DNA of 64,000 bases from Nonlabens xylanidelens (GCF_002934445.1 NZ_PTJE01000001.1:1-64000); one strand, 5' to 3'. Positions 36,183 through 45,751 are shown, counted from the first letter of the stretch. A program made the numbers and translations. The notes: generated by a model not told the origin, from the sequence alone.

Positions 36183-37811
36183 TTATTTTCCTTTATTAAG
36201 TAAGTCCATTAAATCAACATCATTACCCAGCAATACTTCTGTAGGATTGATACGTCCATCTTCAGGACCATTTTCTAGTTTCAATACACCACGAGGACAT
36301 ACCGCACTACACACACCACAACCTACACAACTAGCTCTTACAATGTTTTCTCCTTTTTGTGCATAAGCTCTTACATCGATACCTTGCTCACAGTAGGTAG
36401 AACAGTTACCACATGAGATACACTGACCACCGTTAGTAGTAATTCTAAAACGAGATTTAAAACGTTGTACAAGCCCTAAATAAGCAGCTAGTGGACAACC
36501 GAAACGACACCATACACGGTTACCAAAAATAGGATAGAAACCAGTACCGATAACTCCTGCAAACCATGCTCCTATCAATACACTATAAGCATCTTTAATC
36601 CAGTCTGCTGGAATACCTAGTAAAGAATTTGCACCTGTAAAATAAGCATAAAGTGTTACTATGGTCATTACTAGAGAGAATACTAAAACCGAGTGAATTA
36701 ACCAGCGTTCTAGTTTCCATGAAATTAATTTCTTACTAGAATTCTGTCTATATGGATCTCCTAGTGTTTCTGCTAGTCCACCACATCCACATACCCAACT
36801 ACAGTACCATCTTTTACCAAAGAAGTATACCATAACCGGTACAATAATTACTGTTAGAACGATACCCCATACTAGTATAAATAAACCTATCGCACCACTA
36901 TCTAGTAAACTATCCAGATTCCATGAGAAGAAGAAATCATAATCTAGCGGAAATGCATTTTTAAAATCATATGCTGGCATTTGCAAGCTGGTCATTATTT
37001 CAGGAATTAAGAATGCTAGCACAATCTGAAAAAACAATACAGATGTCGTCCTTAATACTTGATATTTATTATGACGGTATTTGATATACATTCTCACAGC
37101 CATTACAGACATAAGAACACAGTAAAGGAAACCGTAAACAAACCACTGGCTCGCCTCATTACCACTTAAGAATAAACTGATAGGATCTACTATAAACGTC
37201 CAGTTTACCACATAGTCTGCCATGAAGTAGAGTGTGATATAAAATAATACTAGATATACCAGTACTAACCATGCTATCCAACCACGGCTAGTGGCAGCAC
37301 TGTGATAAATACCGTTATTCTTAATTCCTTTTCTACCTAATAGTTGTAATTGCGGTGCTATAAACATAAGCGCACCTAGAATACCTAACCCAAAAGTTAG
37401 GAACCACATTAGGCCTTTGTTCTCTACCACAAAGCCTATTGCAGACTTTTTAGCTAGAGAAAAACTCATCGCACGGAAATCCTTCTCGTTAATTCTATAC
37501 TGATACTGTTTCCCTTTATTATCCCAGTCCTTTGCGGCATCATACTTTGCAATAAGCGCATCATAATGCACATTGTTTTTTTCTAATGCACCTCGCACAC
37601 TGCTGGAGAATTCAAAAATCCCCATAGGTCCTTTAGAGACCACGTCTTCATTTAATTCTTTAATTATAAACTCATTTGCTATTCCTTTAGACTCCAGAAA
37701 TGAGTTAAGCTGCTCTTTTTGAAGATCAAAAGAACCTGCAAAAATAGATCCTGTAAAAATGGTTAGTCCTATTAAAAAAATGACTAATCCTATATGGTGT
37801 ATTGCTTTCAT
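36183..37811 (-). CDS. membrane 4Fe-4S protein of the NapH/NosR/CcoG type
   Basis: This 542-aa protein has an N-terminal membrane helix (about 5-26), a soluble domain of about 100 residues, and about six to seven further helices. Between and after them lie cysteine motifs: YCSWVCGCGG, VWCRFGCPL, and a C-terminal pair of ferredoxin clusters CISCGNCSTYCEQG and CVGCGVCSAVCPRG. This layout is that of NapH/NosR/CcoG-like electron carriers that pass electrons across the membrane. The upstream FAD oxidoreductase, 30 nt away, is the likely partner. The physiological acceptor is unknown. Confidence 0.88.
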   Translation of the reverse strand: MKAIHHIGLVIFLIGLTIFTGSIFAGSFDLQKEQLNSFLESKGIANEFIIKELNEDVVSKGPMGIFEFSSSVRGALEKNNVHYDALIAKYDAAKDWDNKGKQYQYRINEKDFRAMSFSLAKKSAIGFVVENKGLMWFLTFGLGILGALMFIAPQLQLLGRKGIKNNGIYHSAATSRGWIAWLVLVYLVLFYITLYFMADYVVNWTFIVDPISLFLSGNEASQWFVYGFLYCVLMSVMAVRMYIKYRHNKYQVLRTTSVLFFQIVLAFLIPEIMTSLQMPAYDFKNAFPLDYDFFFSWNLDSLLDSGAIGLFILVWGIVLTVIIVPVMVYFFGKRWYCSWVCGCGGLAETLGDPYRQNSSKKLISWKLERWLIHSVLVFSLVMTIVTLYAYFTGANSLLGIPADWIKDAYSVLIGAWFAGVIGTGFYPIFGNRVWCRFGCPLAAYLGLVQRFKSRFRITTNGGQCISCGNCSTYCEQGIDVRAYAQKGENIVRASCVGCGVCSAVCPRGVLKLENGPEDGRINPTEVLLGNDVDLMDLLNKGK

Positions 37812-37841
37812 AAAGCTGTGATTATTTGAGATTGTGTTTAA

Positions 37842-39182
37842 TTAAGCAAAAATGCGTTTCCAGCTTTTTTTAACCGGTTTAATTTGTTTTCCCCTTTCTT
37901 GATTATAATGTGAGATGATCGCATCTTCATGCTTAGAATAAAATTCAGGATCAAAATTGGCATCTTTAAGATAAGCCATTACATCATCTACTTTACGGTT
38001 TTCAGTTAACCAGCGATCAAATATCTCGTGACGCATTCTTATACCAAAGGTGTTGATACCTAAAAACTCGTCTGTATCTTTATGATATGATACTGTTACA
38101 CATATATTCTCTACAGGATGTCTCCAGTGAAATTGATCTTCAAATTCTGGTTTTCTAGAACCACTTACCCATCCATAAGTTTGATATTCGACATCCATAA
38201 ACTTAGCACTATTAAACCAGTGTCCAGGATTATACTCTGTCGCATTACCACATATAGTTTGTGCTAGCGCCTCACCCATCATACGGCCTGTATACCATAC
38301 GGCCTCAATAGGTCTACGTCTACCTATTCCCTCGCGTTGCTCTGCACAGTCACCTATGGCATAAACATCTTTAACACTAGTCTCGAGCAATCTATTTACC
38401 ATGACACCACGACCTAATTCTATATCAGAATTTTTTAAGAAACTTACATTAGGCGACACACCAGCCGTTAGACCAACTACATCACACTCTATAATTTCAC
38501 CTGTTTCTTGGATTTTAATTGCTTTACACTTCCCGTTTCCATCGTCTATAATTTCTTCTAGATTTTGTTCTAATCGTAAATCAATACCATTTGCAAGAAT
38601 CTCTTCATTTACTAGAGCACTTTCTCCAGCCGGTAAAACACCGTTCCAGAAACTGTTTTCTCTTACTAAAAAGGTAACCGGTATATGACGTGAGTGTAGC
38701 ATCTCTGCCATCTCTATTCCTATTAAACCACCACCTACTATTACAGCACGTTTACACACCTTATTATTAGGCGCATTTTTTTCTAATTTTTCTAGATCTT
38801 GCTTGTGATACATACCTTGCACGCCGTCTAAATCCTGACCTGGCCAGCCAAATTTATTAGGAATACTACCGGTAGCTATAATCAACTTATCAAAGCTCAT
38901 AGACTGACCGTCATTAAATTGTATGCTTTTATTTGCACCAGAAACACTTTCTACCCAAGCGCTTTTTAACTCGATGCGGTTCTTTTTCCAAAACCAACTC
39001 TCATACGGTTGTGTATGCTCAAATTTCATATGCCCCATGTAGACATACATTAATGCTGTGCGAGAAAAAAAGTAATCTGTCTCTCCAGAAATGATTGTGA
39101 TGCGCTTATCAGAATTTTTCCTGATATGCCTTGCTACCGTGACTCCTGCGACACCGTTTCCTATTATAACTATATGTTCCAT
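37842..39182 (-). CDS. FAD-dependent pyridine nucleotide oxidoreductase
   Basis: This 446-aa flavoprotein is of the NirB-N/rubredoxin-reductase type: FAD motif VIIGNGVAGVTVARHI (about 4-19), an NAD(P) motif AVIVGGGLIGIEMAEML (about 145-161) and the second FAD motif VYAIGDCAEQREGIG. The C-terminal about 100 residues differ from standard members and may contact a partner. It lies 30 nt before the 4Fe-4S membrane gene in one operon, so NAD(P)H to membrane FeS electron flow is a reasonable inference. Confidence 0.9.
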   Translation of the reverse strand: MEHIVIIGNGVAGVTVARHIRKNSDKRITIISGETDYFFSRTALMYVYMGHMKFEHTQPYESWFWKKNRIELKSAWVESVSGANKSIQFNDGQSMSFDKLIIATGSIPNKFGWPGQDLDGVQGMYHKQDLEKLEKNAPNNKVCKRAVIVGGGLIGIEMAEMLHSRHIPVTFLVRENSFWNGVLPAGESALVNEEILANGIDLRLEQNLEEIIDDGNGKCKAIKIQETGEIIECDVVGLTAGVSPNVSFLKNSDIELGRGVMVNRLLETSVKDVYAIGDCAEQREGIGRRRPIEAVWYTGRMMGEALAQTICGNATEYNPGHWFNSAKFMDVEYQTYGWVSGSRKPEFEDQFHWRHPVENICVTVSYHKDTDEFLGINTFGIRMRHEIFDRWLTENRKVDDVMAYLKDANFDPEFYSKHEDAIISHYNQERGKQIKPVKKSWKRIFA

Positions 39183-39558
39183 GGCTTGATTATTAAAAAT
39201 GACAAATCAACTATTTTCTTTATATTAGAAATAATCACATACCACACTTCGCATAGTACATTATTCCCTAAACATTATATTAAGAAAATATTGACGTTTC
39301 TAATTTACACAATAATCCGTAATACATATCACATTTTAATAACAAGGGTATGTTTAAAAGTTCCGCTTTCGCGAAAGCGAGTTAAAAACAATCTTATACA
39401 CTCTTAAAACAAGCTGGCAAGAAAATTGATATTTCCTACATATTCAAACTCAAAGCTAAAATTGTATTAATTAAATTGTTTTTACCAAAAAAAAGAAGAT
39501 TATTGTAGCTACAACTATATATTAATTCTTTTACGGTAGCTTCTCAACACTTCTATTT
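39183..39558. other. intergenic region with one palindrome, no gene
   Basis: This 376-nt AT-rich gap between divergent genes holds palindrome copy 11 and no open frame or structure I can support. No exact TAnnTTTG element was found in either direction. Confidence 0.6.
39364..39379. repeat. dispersed palindrome, copy 11
   Basis: Exact CGCTTTCGCGAAAGCG, preceded by TTC (opposite orientation of the GGAA flank). Confidence 0.95.
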
Positions 39559-40563
39559 ATGAAATTTTATTTGCCCTTATTTCTATTGATCAGCACGTTT
39601 TCTTGCCTATCTCAAAACACTAGTAAAACAAAGATTAACGGTATATCATTTGTCGCAACTCGAGACACCGTTAAAGAATCTTCTATAACACCGTTAAAAA
39701 AGTATCATGCAAATTATGCTGCGGTAATCCCATATGCCTGGATGAGAAGTCTAGAAGAGCCTCTAGTTGTTTTTAATGAAAGAGAAGGCTGGTGGGGTGA
39801 AAAATCACATGGTGTTTCTGTAACGTCTAAGCACATGAAAAACCAAGATTTAAAGGTTCTTTTAAAACCTCAATTATGGATAGGTCGCGGACAGTACACA
39901 GGTCATATAAATTTAAAGACCGATGCCGAATGGAAGATTCTAGAAGATAGTTACACAGCGTACATCATGAGATTTGCCCAGGTTGCTGCTCAAGAAAATA
40001 TAAGTATGTTTTGTATAGGTACTGAATTAGACTCTTTTGTAAAAGCAAGACCAGATTACTGGCAAAAACTAATTAAAGAAATACGTAAAATCTACAAGGG
40101 TAAACTTACTTATGCTGGTAACTGGGATAGTTATAAATATGTTTCTTTTTGGGATCAGTTAGACTATATAGGAGTAGATGCTTATTTCCCTATGAGTGAA
40201 GAAAAAACACCTGACCATAATACCATCACTAACAGTTGGAAAAAATGGAAAAAAGAACTTAAAGATGTTTCAGATAAATACAACAAACAAATTCTTTTTA
40301 CTGAATACGGTTATATAAGTGCCGATTATGCAGGTAAAGAGCCGTGGGCAAATGCTGGTGAAGACAAAGCTGTGAATCAAGAAGCACAACATATACTACT
40401 AGAAGGTCTATATAATAATGTATGGCATGAAAACTGGATGGCTGGCGGCTTTTTATGGAAACACCATCCTGTAAAAGGCAGACGTAGTCTTGAAAAAAGA
40501 TTTACTACGCAAGATAAAAAAGCACAAAAAACCGTGCATGCCGCTTACAGCAAACAGTATTAA
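39559..40563 (+). CDS. exported glycoside hydrolase, GH113-like TIM barrel
   Basis: This 334-aa protein starts with a signal peptide ending near Cys16 (MKFYLPLFLLISTFSC), possibly a lipoprotein. The rest is a beta/alpha barrel of the GH113 kind: VLLKPQLWIG, acid/base Glu156 in MFCIGTELDSF and the probable nucleophile Glu249 in ILFTEYGYIS, with WDQLDYIGVDAYFP and GGFLWKHHP. GH113 enzymes act mostly on beta-mannans, but the substrate here is not certain. The next gene starts soon after, so the two are likely cotranscribed. Confidence 0.85.
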   Translation: MKFYLPLFLLISTFSCLSQNTSKTKINGISFVATRDTVKESSITPLKKYHANYAAVIPYAWMRSLEEPLVVFNEREGWWGEKSHGVSVTSKHMKNQDLKVLLKPQLWIGRGQYTGHINLKTDAEWKILEDSYTAYIMRFAQVAAQENISMFCIGTELDSFVKARPDYWQKLIKEIRKIYKGKLTYAGNWDSYKYVSFWDQLDYIGVDAYFPMSEEKTPDHNTITNSWKKWKKELKDVSDKYNKQILFTEYGYISADYAGKEPWANAGEDKAVNQEAQHILLEGLYNNVWHENWMAGGFLWKHHPVKGRRSLEKRFTTQDKKAQKTVHAAYSKQY

Positions 40564-40590
40564 TAGTTAGTGTATTTCAACATCTTCTTT

Positions 40591-42258
40591 ATGAGTTTTA
40601 ACAAGTATCCATTTATAGTATTTCTATTTATTCTGTTCAGTGCAAGTTCTTTGAGTACAGCGCAATTACTACACGACAAAGATCAATTTACAAGACAAGA
40701 TTCTTTACGTGGCTCTATTACTCCAGAACGTGCCTGGTGGGATATTACCTATTATAATCTAGATGTAACTGTACTACCAGAAGATAAATTCATTTACGGT
40801 TCTAATACCATAACTTATAAAGTGCTAGAACCATATCAGGTTATGCAAATAGACCTGCAAGAGCCTATGTACATTACTATGGTGACACAAAATGGTAAAG
40901 AACTAGAAGTAAAACATGAAGGAAATGCTCATTTTATCACCCTACAAGAAAACCAAACTACTGGTTCTAAGAATCAAATAAAAATAGACTTTGAAGGGCA
41001 TCCACGTGAGGCTAGAAATGCGCCATGGGATGGTGGTTTTTCTTGGAGAAAAGATAGCAATGGAAAAGATTTTATCGCCACCTCTAATCAAGGTCTAGGT
41101 GCTAGTGTGTGGTGGCCATGTAAAGATCATATGTATCAAGAAGTAGATGGCATGACTATCTCTGTAAATGCTCCTGCAGGATTGATGAATGTATCTAATG
41201 GACGTTTAACCGGTACAGAATTAAAACCAGACGGTAGTTCTACCTACACATGGGAAGTAAGAAATCCTATCAACAATTATGGTGTGAATATAAACATAGG
41301 TGATTATGTAAACTTCTCTGAAGTATATCAAGGAGAGGCTGGCCCGCTGGATATGAATTACTATGTTTTACGTGATAACCTAGATAAAGCCAAAAAACAA
41401 TTCAAGGACGCTCCTAAAATGATGAAAGCCTTTGAACACTGGTTCGGGCCCTACCCATTTTATGCAGATAGCTATAAACTAGTAGAAGTGCCTTATCTAG
41501 GTATGGAACATCAAAGCTCTGTAACCTATGGTAACAGATATGTAAATGGCTATCTAGGTAGTGATCTTTCTGGTAGCGGTTGGGGAATGAAATTTGACTT
41601 TATCATCATACATGAATCTGGTCATGAATGGTTTGCAAATAACATTACAAATAAGGATATAGCAGACATGTGGATTCATGAAAGCTTTACCTCATATTCA
41701 GAAAACCTGTTTGTCGACTATTATTATGGTAAAGAAGCGAGCGCAGCCTATGTAATAGGCACACGCCGCAAGGTGATGAATGACAAACCTTTGATAGGTA
41801 AATATGATGTTAATAATGAAGGCTCTGGAGACATGTATTACAAAGGCGCCAACTTTTTACATACTCTGAGACAGATTACTAATGATGACGAAAAATGGAG
41901 ACAGATCTTGCGTGGTCTTAATTTTGAATTCTATCATAAAACAGTAACCACCGCACAAATAGAAAATTATATTTCTGATCAAATGGAAATGGATTTAAAT
42001 CCTGTTTTTAATCAATACTTGCGTGATACTCGCATTCCTAAATTAGAATATTCTATCAAAAAAAGAAACCTGCACTACCGCTGGGTAGATGTAGTAGAAG
42101 GTTTTGAAATGCCTATTCAAGTATTGATCGATGGAGAAAAAACTTGGATCACTCCTACTTCAAAGATTCAAAAAATGAAGTTACCTTCTAAGAAATCAGA
42201 ATTTGAAGTTATAGAAGATTTTTATGTGAAGTATAAGAAAAGGAGTAAATTGAGCTAA
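40591..42258 (+). CDS. M1-family zinc aminopeptidase, exported
   Basis: This 555-aa peptidase (start at ATG 40591, which begins a signal peptide ending around LSTAQ; a GTG at 40570 is an alternative) has a gluzincin active site: HESGH at about 341-345 and the third zinc ligand Glu364, exactly 18 residues on (WIHESF). The exopeptidase motif is GMEHQ rather than GxMEN, as in many bacterial M1 relatives. The N-terminal beta domain (WDITYYNLDVTVLPE) is typical. Residues about 480-550 form a short C-terminal Ig-like domain in place of the long helical domain of PepN. Confidence 0.93.
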   Translation: MSFNKYPFIVFLFILFSASSLSTAQLLHDKDQFTRQDSLRGSITPERAWWDITYYNLDVTVLPEDKFIYGSNTITYKVLEPYQVMQIDLQEPMYITMVTQNGKELEVKHEGNAHFITLQENQTTGSKNQIKIDFEGHPREARNAPWDGGFSWRKDSNGKDFIATSNQGLGASVWWPCKDHMYQEVDGMTISVNAPAGLMNVSNGRLTGTELKPDGSSTYTWEVRNPINNYGVNINIGDYVNFSEVYQGEAGPLDMNYYVLRDNLDKAKKQFKDAPKMMKAFEHWFGPYPFYADSYKLVEVPYLGMEHQSSVTYGNRYVNGYLGSDLSGSGWGMKFDFIIIHESGHEWFANNITNKDIADMWIHESFTSYSENLFVDYYYGKEASAAYVIGTRRKVMNDKPLIGKYDVNNEGSGDMYYKGANFLHTLRQITNDDEKWRQILRGLNFEFYHKTVTTAQIENYISDQMEMDLNPVFNQYLRDTRIPKLEYSIKKRNLHYRWVDVVEGFEMPIQVLIDGEKTWITPTSKIQKMKLPSKKSEFEVIEDFYVKYKKRSKLS

Positions 42259-42259
42259 T

Positions 42260-42646
42260 ATGAATTATGCCAGCCTTTCCGATAGAATCAAAGCTTTTAC
42301 AATTGATCAAATACTACTCATAGTCACTATGTTTATTACCTCAGAATTACTTTCTAATTTTGAAAATGTACCTACGTCACTAAGGATGCTATTATTTATA
42401 TCCTTCTTCTTTTTGTATGAACCTATATGTATATCCTTTTTTAAAGGAACCATAGGACAGCAGTATATAAATATTAAAGTAGAAAAGGATAACGATCAAG
42501 GAACAGCAGTCAACTTTTTTCTAGTTATTATAAGAACCTTACTAAAATATTCTCTAGGTTGGATCTCTCTATTAACTATAAGTAGTAGCCCAAAGAAACA
42601 AGCTATTCATGATTCCATAGTAAAATCTATAGTGCTAAGAAACTAA
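42260..42646 (+). CDS. RDD-family membrane protein
   Basis: This 128-aa protein has the RDD pattern: SLSDRIKAFTIDQILL at the N-terminus (Arg and Asp of the first helix), a second helix, FFKGTIGQQYINIKV and a final helix with the KKQAIHDSIVKSIVL tail. Three or four membrane segments. It starts 1 nt after the peptidase stop, so is in the same operon, and its end overlaps the convergent epimerase gene by 12 bases. Members have been linked to Na+ or small-solute transport, but function is open. Confidence 0.88.
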   Translation: MNYASLSDRIKAFTIDQILLIVTMFITSELLSNFENVPTSLRMLLFISFFFLYEPICISFFKGTIGQQYINIKVEKDNDQGTAVNFFLVIIRTLLKYSLGWISLLTISSSPKKQAIHDSIVKSIVLRN

Positions 42647-43528
42647 TTCTTTCAAACAATCCTCTACAGTCTCATAATCAAACTTAAAACCAGCATCTAA
42701 CAATCGTTGCGGATATACATACCTACTTTTCATTAACAATTCAGATTCTGATCCTATAATCGCGCTGCCCAATTCTACGAGCCATTTAGACTGTGATATA
42801 CCAAAAGGAACAGACAACTCTTTCCTTAAAATACCCATGAATTCATTATTTGGTCTAGGCTGTGGCGCAGTGACATTTACAGATCCTGATAATTGAGATG
42901 AGAATAAAAAGTCGATTGCTTTACAAAAATCATTAATATGAATCCAGCTTATAAATTGGTTTCCATTTCCTTGTTTGCCACCCATTCCTAATCTAGTAAT
43001 GGTTTTCAACTTAGGAAAAGCACCACCATCTTTACCCATGACTATAGAACTACGTATGGCTATTTTACGCACATTTTCTATGGTGGTTGAGTAGAATTCC
43101 TTCTCCCATGATTTGGCAATGTTCATCGAGAAATCATCTCCTATCACACCAGTTTCTTCTGTATTAATAGTCGTTTCAGAATGTACATAAATGGTCGCTG
43201 TACTAGAATTTATAAATACTTTTGGCTTATCTACCGCTTGTTCCATTGCTAGATTTAATACTCGTGTACTGTCTATACGAGAACTTAAAATCGCCGCTTT
43301 ATTTTTATCGGTATAACGACAGTCCACCGATTTTCCTGCTAGATTTATTAACGCGGTAGCACCTTCTAGATGCTCGGTCCACTCTCCTAGATCTTTACCG
43401 TTCCAGTAAGTTGTTTTTGGGTCTCGCTTTCGCGAAAGCGTAACTACAACAAACCCTTTCTCCTCAAAATAATTCTTGAGAGCCATTCCTAAAAAACCGG
43501 TTCCACCAGCGATAACTATTTTTTTCAT
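42635..43528 (-). CDS. TIGR01777-family NAD(P)-dependent epimerase
   Basis: This 297-aa short-chain dehydrogenase-like protein (YfcH group) has the nucleotide motif IAGGTGFLGMALKNYF at residues about 6-21, INLAGKSVDCRYTDKNK and VFINSSTATIYVHSE. I start at ATG 43528 rather than the longer upstream frame because the Rossmann motif begins there. Residues 31-35 (LSRKR), just after the second strand, are a translated palindrome in the third possible phase. Substrate unknown. In flavobacteria such genes are often near photolyase or blue-light genes, as this one is near BLUF. Confidence 0.92.
   Translation of the reverse strand: MKKIVIAGGTGFLGMALKNYFEEKGFVVVTLSRKRDPKTTYWNGKDLGEWTEHLEGATALINLAGKSVDCRYTDKNKAAILSSRIDSTRVLNLAMEQAVDKPKVFINSSTATIYVHSETTINTEETGVIGDDFSMNIAKSWEKEFYSTTIENVRKIAIRSSIVMGKDGGAFPKLKTITRLGMGGKQGNGNQFISWIHINDFCKAIDFLFSSQLSGSVNVTAPQPRPNNEFMGILRKELSVPFGISQSKWLVELGSAIIGSESELLMKSRYVYPQRLLDAGFKFDYETVEDCLKELVS
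43425..43440. repeat. dispersed palindrome, copy 12 (inside TIGR01777 gene)
   Basis: Exact CGCTTTCGCGAAAGCG, read on the minus strand as LSRKR, residues 31-35. Confidence 0.95.
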
Positions 43529-43583
43529 AAGAATAGAGCCTATCTCTAGCCCTTTCCAGAGGAAAGGGAACAAGAATAGTTTT

Positions 43584-43970
43584 TTAATTAAACAATGTAA
43601 GAATGATAATTAATACTACACAGCGGAAAGATAACCAAGAAACGGTAGGTAAATAACCCAATTTCATATTACCACAACGCCTTATATGTTCCAATAACAT
43701 CACTCCTACTACGAGCATAAAGTAACCTATATAAAGGAATGGGTGCAATTCTATAAATTGCTGTAGTAGTAATATGGGCAACAATAAAATTCCACCTAAT
43801 GTAGACACGGCACTCATGTTACCTAAATAATCCCAACTGTTTTTGCGTGACCATAAGGTAATCATCACACCTTGCCATACTACCTGACCAAAACAGATCA
43901 TATATTCTACATACCAAGGAGTTTGAAATCCGAAATAATCAGTAATTTGATACGTATAAGAGTTGAGCAC
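43584..43970 (-). CDS. membrane domain, probably the severed C-terminal half of the DCC protein
   Basis: This 128-aa frame from GTG 43970 has about three to four helices (ending VVLIIILTLFN). The frame stays open upstream to 44018, adding FYRTLFIFFTAIFTGL, which completes a first membrane helix, and there meets the TAA stop of the DCC gene in the same frame. No ATG, GTG or TTG lies between that stop and GTG 43970, which falls inside the helix. It is therefore more likely the C-terminal part of a DCC-membrane protein split by one stop codon than an independent gene. Separate translation from GTG cannot be excluded. Confidence 0.6.
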   Translation of the reverse strand: MLNSYTYQITDYFGFQTPWYVEYMICFGQVVWQGVMITLWSRKNSWDYLGNMSAVSTLGGILLLPILLLQQFIELHPFLYIGYFMLVVGVMLLEHIRRCGNMKLGYLPTVSWLSFRCVVLIIILTLFN

Positions 43971-44018
43971 TAATCCAGTAAATATCGCCGTAAAAAAGAT
44001 GAATAATGTACGGTAGAA

Positions 44019-44411
44019 TTAGTTAAAGTCTGGCTCGCAGATTCTATCTTCTACAGGGCTCCTTTTATTTCCAGCAATGACTTTTCTATTGTAGGTAATG
44101 AATTTATACAACTGTTTTAGTGGAAAGTAGATGAAAGGAAACTTCAAAGGTTTCTTGATCCAGCTTTTCTCTTGCGAGAAAAGCTCAATCATAGAATCCA
44201 GTCCATAGATGGTTGTGCCCGTAACTGTATCGTGCAGCGCTACTTCATTTTGTGCACGATGCATATCGATGGTTGCGGTAAGATCCTGACCTACTAATTG
44301 ATAAGGACTTATAGTATCGCTGTCTACCATGCCCAGTTTAGTAAATGTATTGCCGTACACCACACACATAGGACAGTTTTTATCGATGAGTAATTTGTGG
44401 TTTGAGATCAT
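44019..44411 (-). CDS. DCC-family thiol-disulfide oxidoreductase (DUF393), possibly truncated
   Basis: This 130-aa protein shows the DUF393 signature: LLIDKNCPMCVVY with the CPMC redox pair (Cys13, Cys16), a thioredoxin-like arrangement, then HDTVTGTTIYGLDSMIEL and the KFPFIYFPLKQLYKFITYNRK C-terminal region. It ends ICEPDFN at a TAA that is immediately followed in frame by the membrane domain at 43584-44018. The domain presumably reduces or isomerises thiols of a membrane or lipid-linked partner; no substrate is known. Confidence 0.85.
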   Translation of the reverse strand: MISNHKLLIDKNCPMCVVYGNTFTKLGMVDSDTISPYQLVGQDLTATIDMHRAQNEVALHDTVTGTTIYGLDSMIELFSQEKSWIKKPLKFPFIYFPLKQLYKFITYNRKVIAGNKRSPVEDRICEPDFN

Positions 44412-44436
44412 TGTAGTTAATTTAAATTGAGCTGAA

Positions 44437-45315
44437 TTACCCTTTAGTAGCCGTAATCAAGTAATATCCAAAGCTTTTCATATGTAAGCCAGATAAAAGT
44501 GCATAGAAAGAACCTTTTAGGTTATGTAAACTTTCTTTTTTAAATGTTCTTTTGTTGAATAACTCTTTAATTACAAAACCAGCAATAGCAAATGGCACGT
44601 GTAGTACTGATGGTGCTACTCTAAAAGATACATCTTCTACTTTTACATTCTTAAAACCTACTTTTTCAAGATTGAATTTATAATTATTGATGTTTTCTAA
44701 TTGATCTAAATCCCAGTGATTACATAGTTTATTGTATGCAAATCGCCCACCTGAGCATAATTGTTGATGATTTTTCTTTAAAAATGCATCTGCAATAACA
44801 AGTCGTCCACCTGGTTTAAGAATTCTATGCGCTTCTCTTAATGAAGTAATAGAATGTCCACCATGACAAAAGCTTTCTATCGCGAGAGCCGCATCAAAAC
44901 TATTAGAATCAAAAGAGGTGTTATTATAGTTTTGTAATTCAATTGAAGTATTATAAGGCTCTAGTAGTTGATTCCCTAGGTCAACTTGATATTTTGATAA
45001 GGTTACACCGGTAGCTTTTAAATCAGAATTGCGAGAAAGTGCATAGCGCATGGAGTTCCCGACACCACATCCTAAATCGATCATCGTTTTGTCACCTTTT
45101 AAGACATGTAATCTTTTTAGCACTTGGTTATTCATTTCATTGAGCATGGTATCTCTTTTTAACAAAGAAGTGCTATTAAAGCTATAGTAACCAAAATGCA
45201 TATTAAAATCCTTACTCCAAAATTCATAATCCTGAGTAGCCTCATCGTATAAATCTACGGTAGTGATTTCCTTTTCATTTGATTCCAACTGAGTTGATAG
45301 GTTGATTGATTCCAT
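44437..45315 (-). CDS. SAM-dependent class I methyltransferase
   Basis: This 292-aa protein has SAM motif I TMIDLGCGVGNSMRYALSR (about 77-95), a D/E at the end of strand 2 (TGVTLSKYQVDLG), SFDAALAIESFCHGGH and ILKPGGRLVIADAFL. It is close to the coclaurine/cycloartenol/C-methyltransferase-like group acting on small hydrophobic molecules; the substrate is unknown. The C-terminal helical extension (about 200-292) with VPFAIAGFVIKELF may bind a membrane or lipid substrate. It lies in the operon downstream of the membrane protein at 45362. Confidence 0.88.
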   Translation of the reverse strand: MESINLSTQLESNEKEITTVDLYDEATQDYEFWSKDFNMHFGYYSFNSTSLLKRDTMLNEMNNQVLKRLHVLKGDKTMIDLGCGVGNSMRYALSRNSDLKATGVTLSKYQVDLGNQLLEPYNTSIELQNYNNTSFDSNSFDAALAIESFCHGGHSITSLREAHRILKPGGRLVIADAFLKKNHQQLCSGGRFAYNKLCNHWDLDQLENINNYKFNLEKVGFKNVKVEDVSFRVAPSVLHVPFAIAGFVIKELFNKRTFKKESLHNLKGSFYALLSGLHMKSFGYYLITATKG

Positions 45316-45361
45316 ATTTTTAAATTTTGATAAATTGAAAAAGAATTTTTGGTTCTATTAT

Positions 45362-45736
45362 CTAACCTTGAGTAAGAAAAATTTGTTTACGACCGACACT
45401 ACTATTGTATGAAATGAATATGAAGTAAAAAGCTGTCAAACCAGATAATATCATACCTATTGAAAAAGCATTCATGTCTTGATGGTGGTTAAATTCAAGC
45501 ATATCATTAAATAACATAAAAAAGAATGTTACTATAAATAAGGATAGAAGTAAATGAGAAATTGTCATCCAACGTACTGTTTTAGAGATTTTGTTATAAC
45601 GAGTTAATAAATAGACACTAGATACGACTTGAAATAGTCCAAGAAGCATCATAAATAACATACCAAATGGAGGAATTAGAAATAATACTAGGTTAGTAAT
45701 TAAAACATACTTATTAATTTTAAACAAAAGTCTCAT
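45362..45736 (-). CDS. four-helix membrane protein of unknown function
   Basis: This 124-aa protein has about four hydrophobic helices (about 10-26, 31-45, 59-77, 91-109). It is the first gene of an operon with the methyltransferase and probably the DCC gene, and its upstream region (45752-45775) carries the same inverted repeat as the gbsR-like promoter, so it is likely controlled by that regulator. No family recognised. Confidence 0.75.
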   Translation of the reverse strand: MRLLFKINKYVLITNLVLFLIPPFGMLFMMLLGLFQVVSSVYLLTRYNKISKTVRWMTISHLLLSLFIVTFFFMLFNDMLEFNHHQDMNAFSIGMILSGLTAFYFIFISYNSSVGRKQIFLTQG

Positions 45737-45751
45737 AATTTATAGTTTTAG

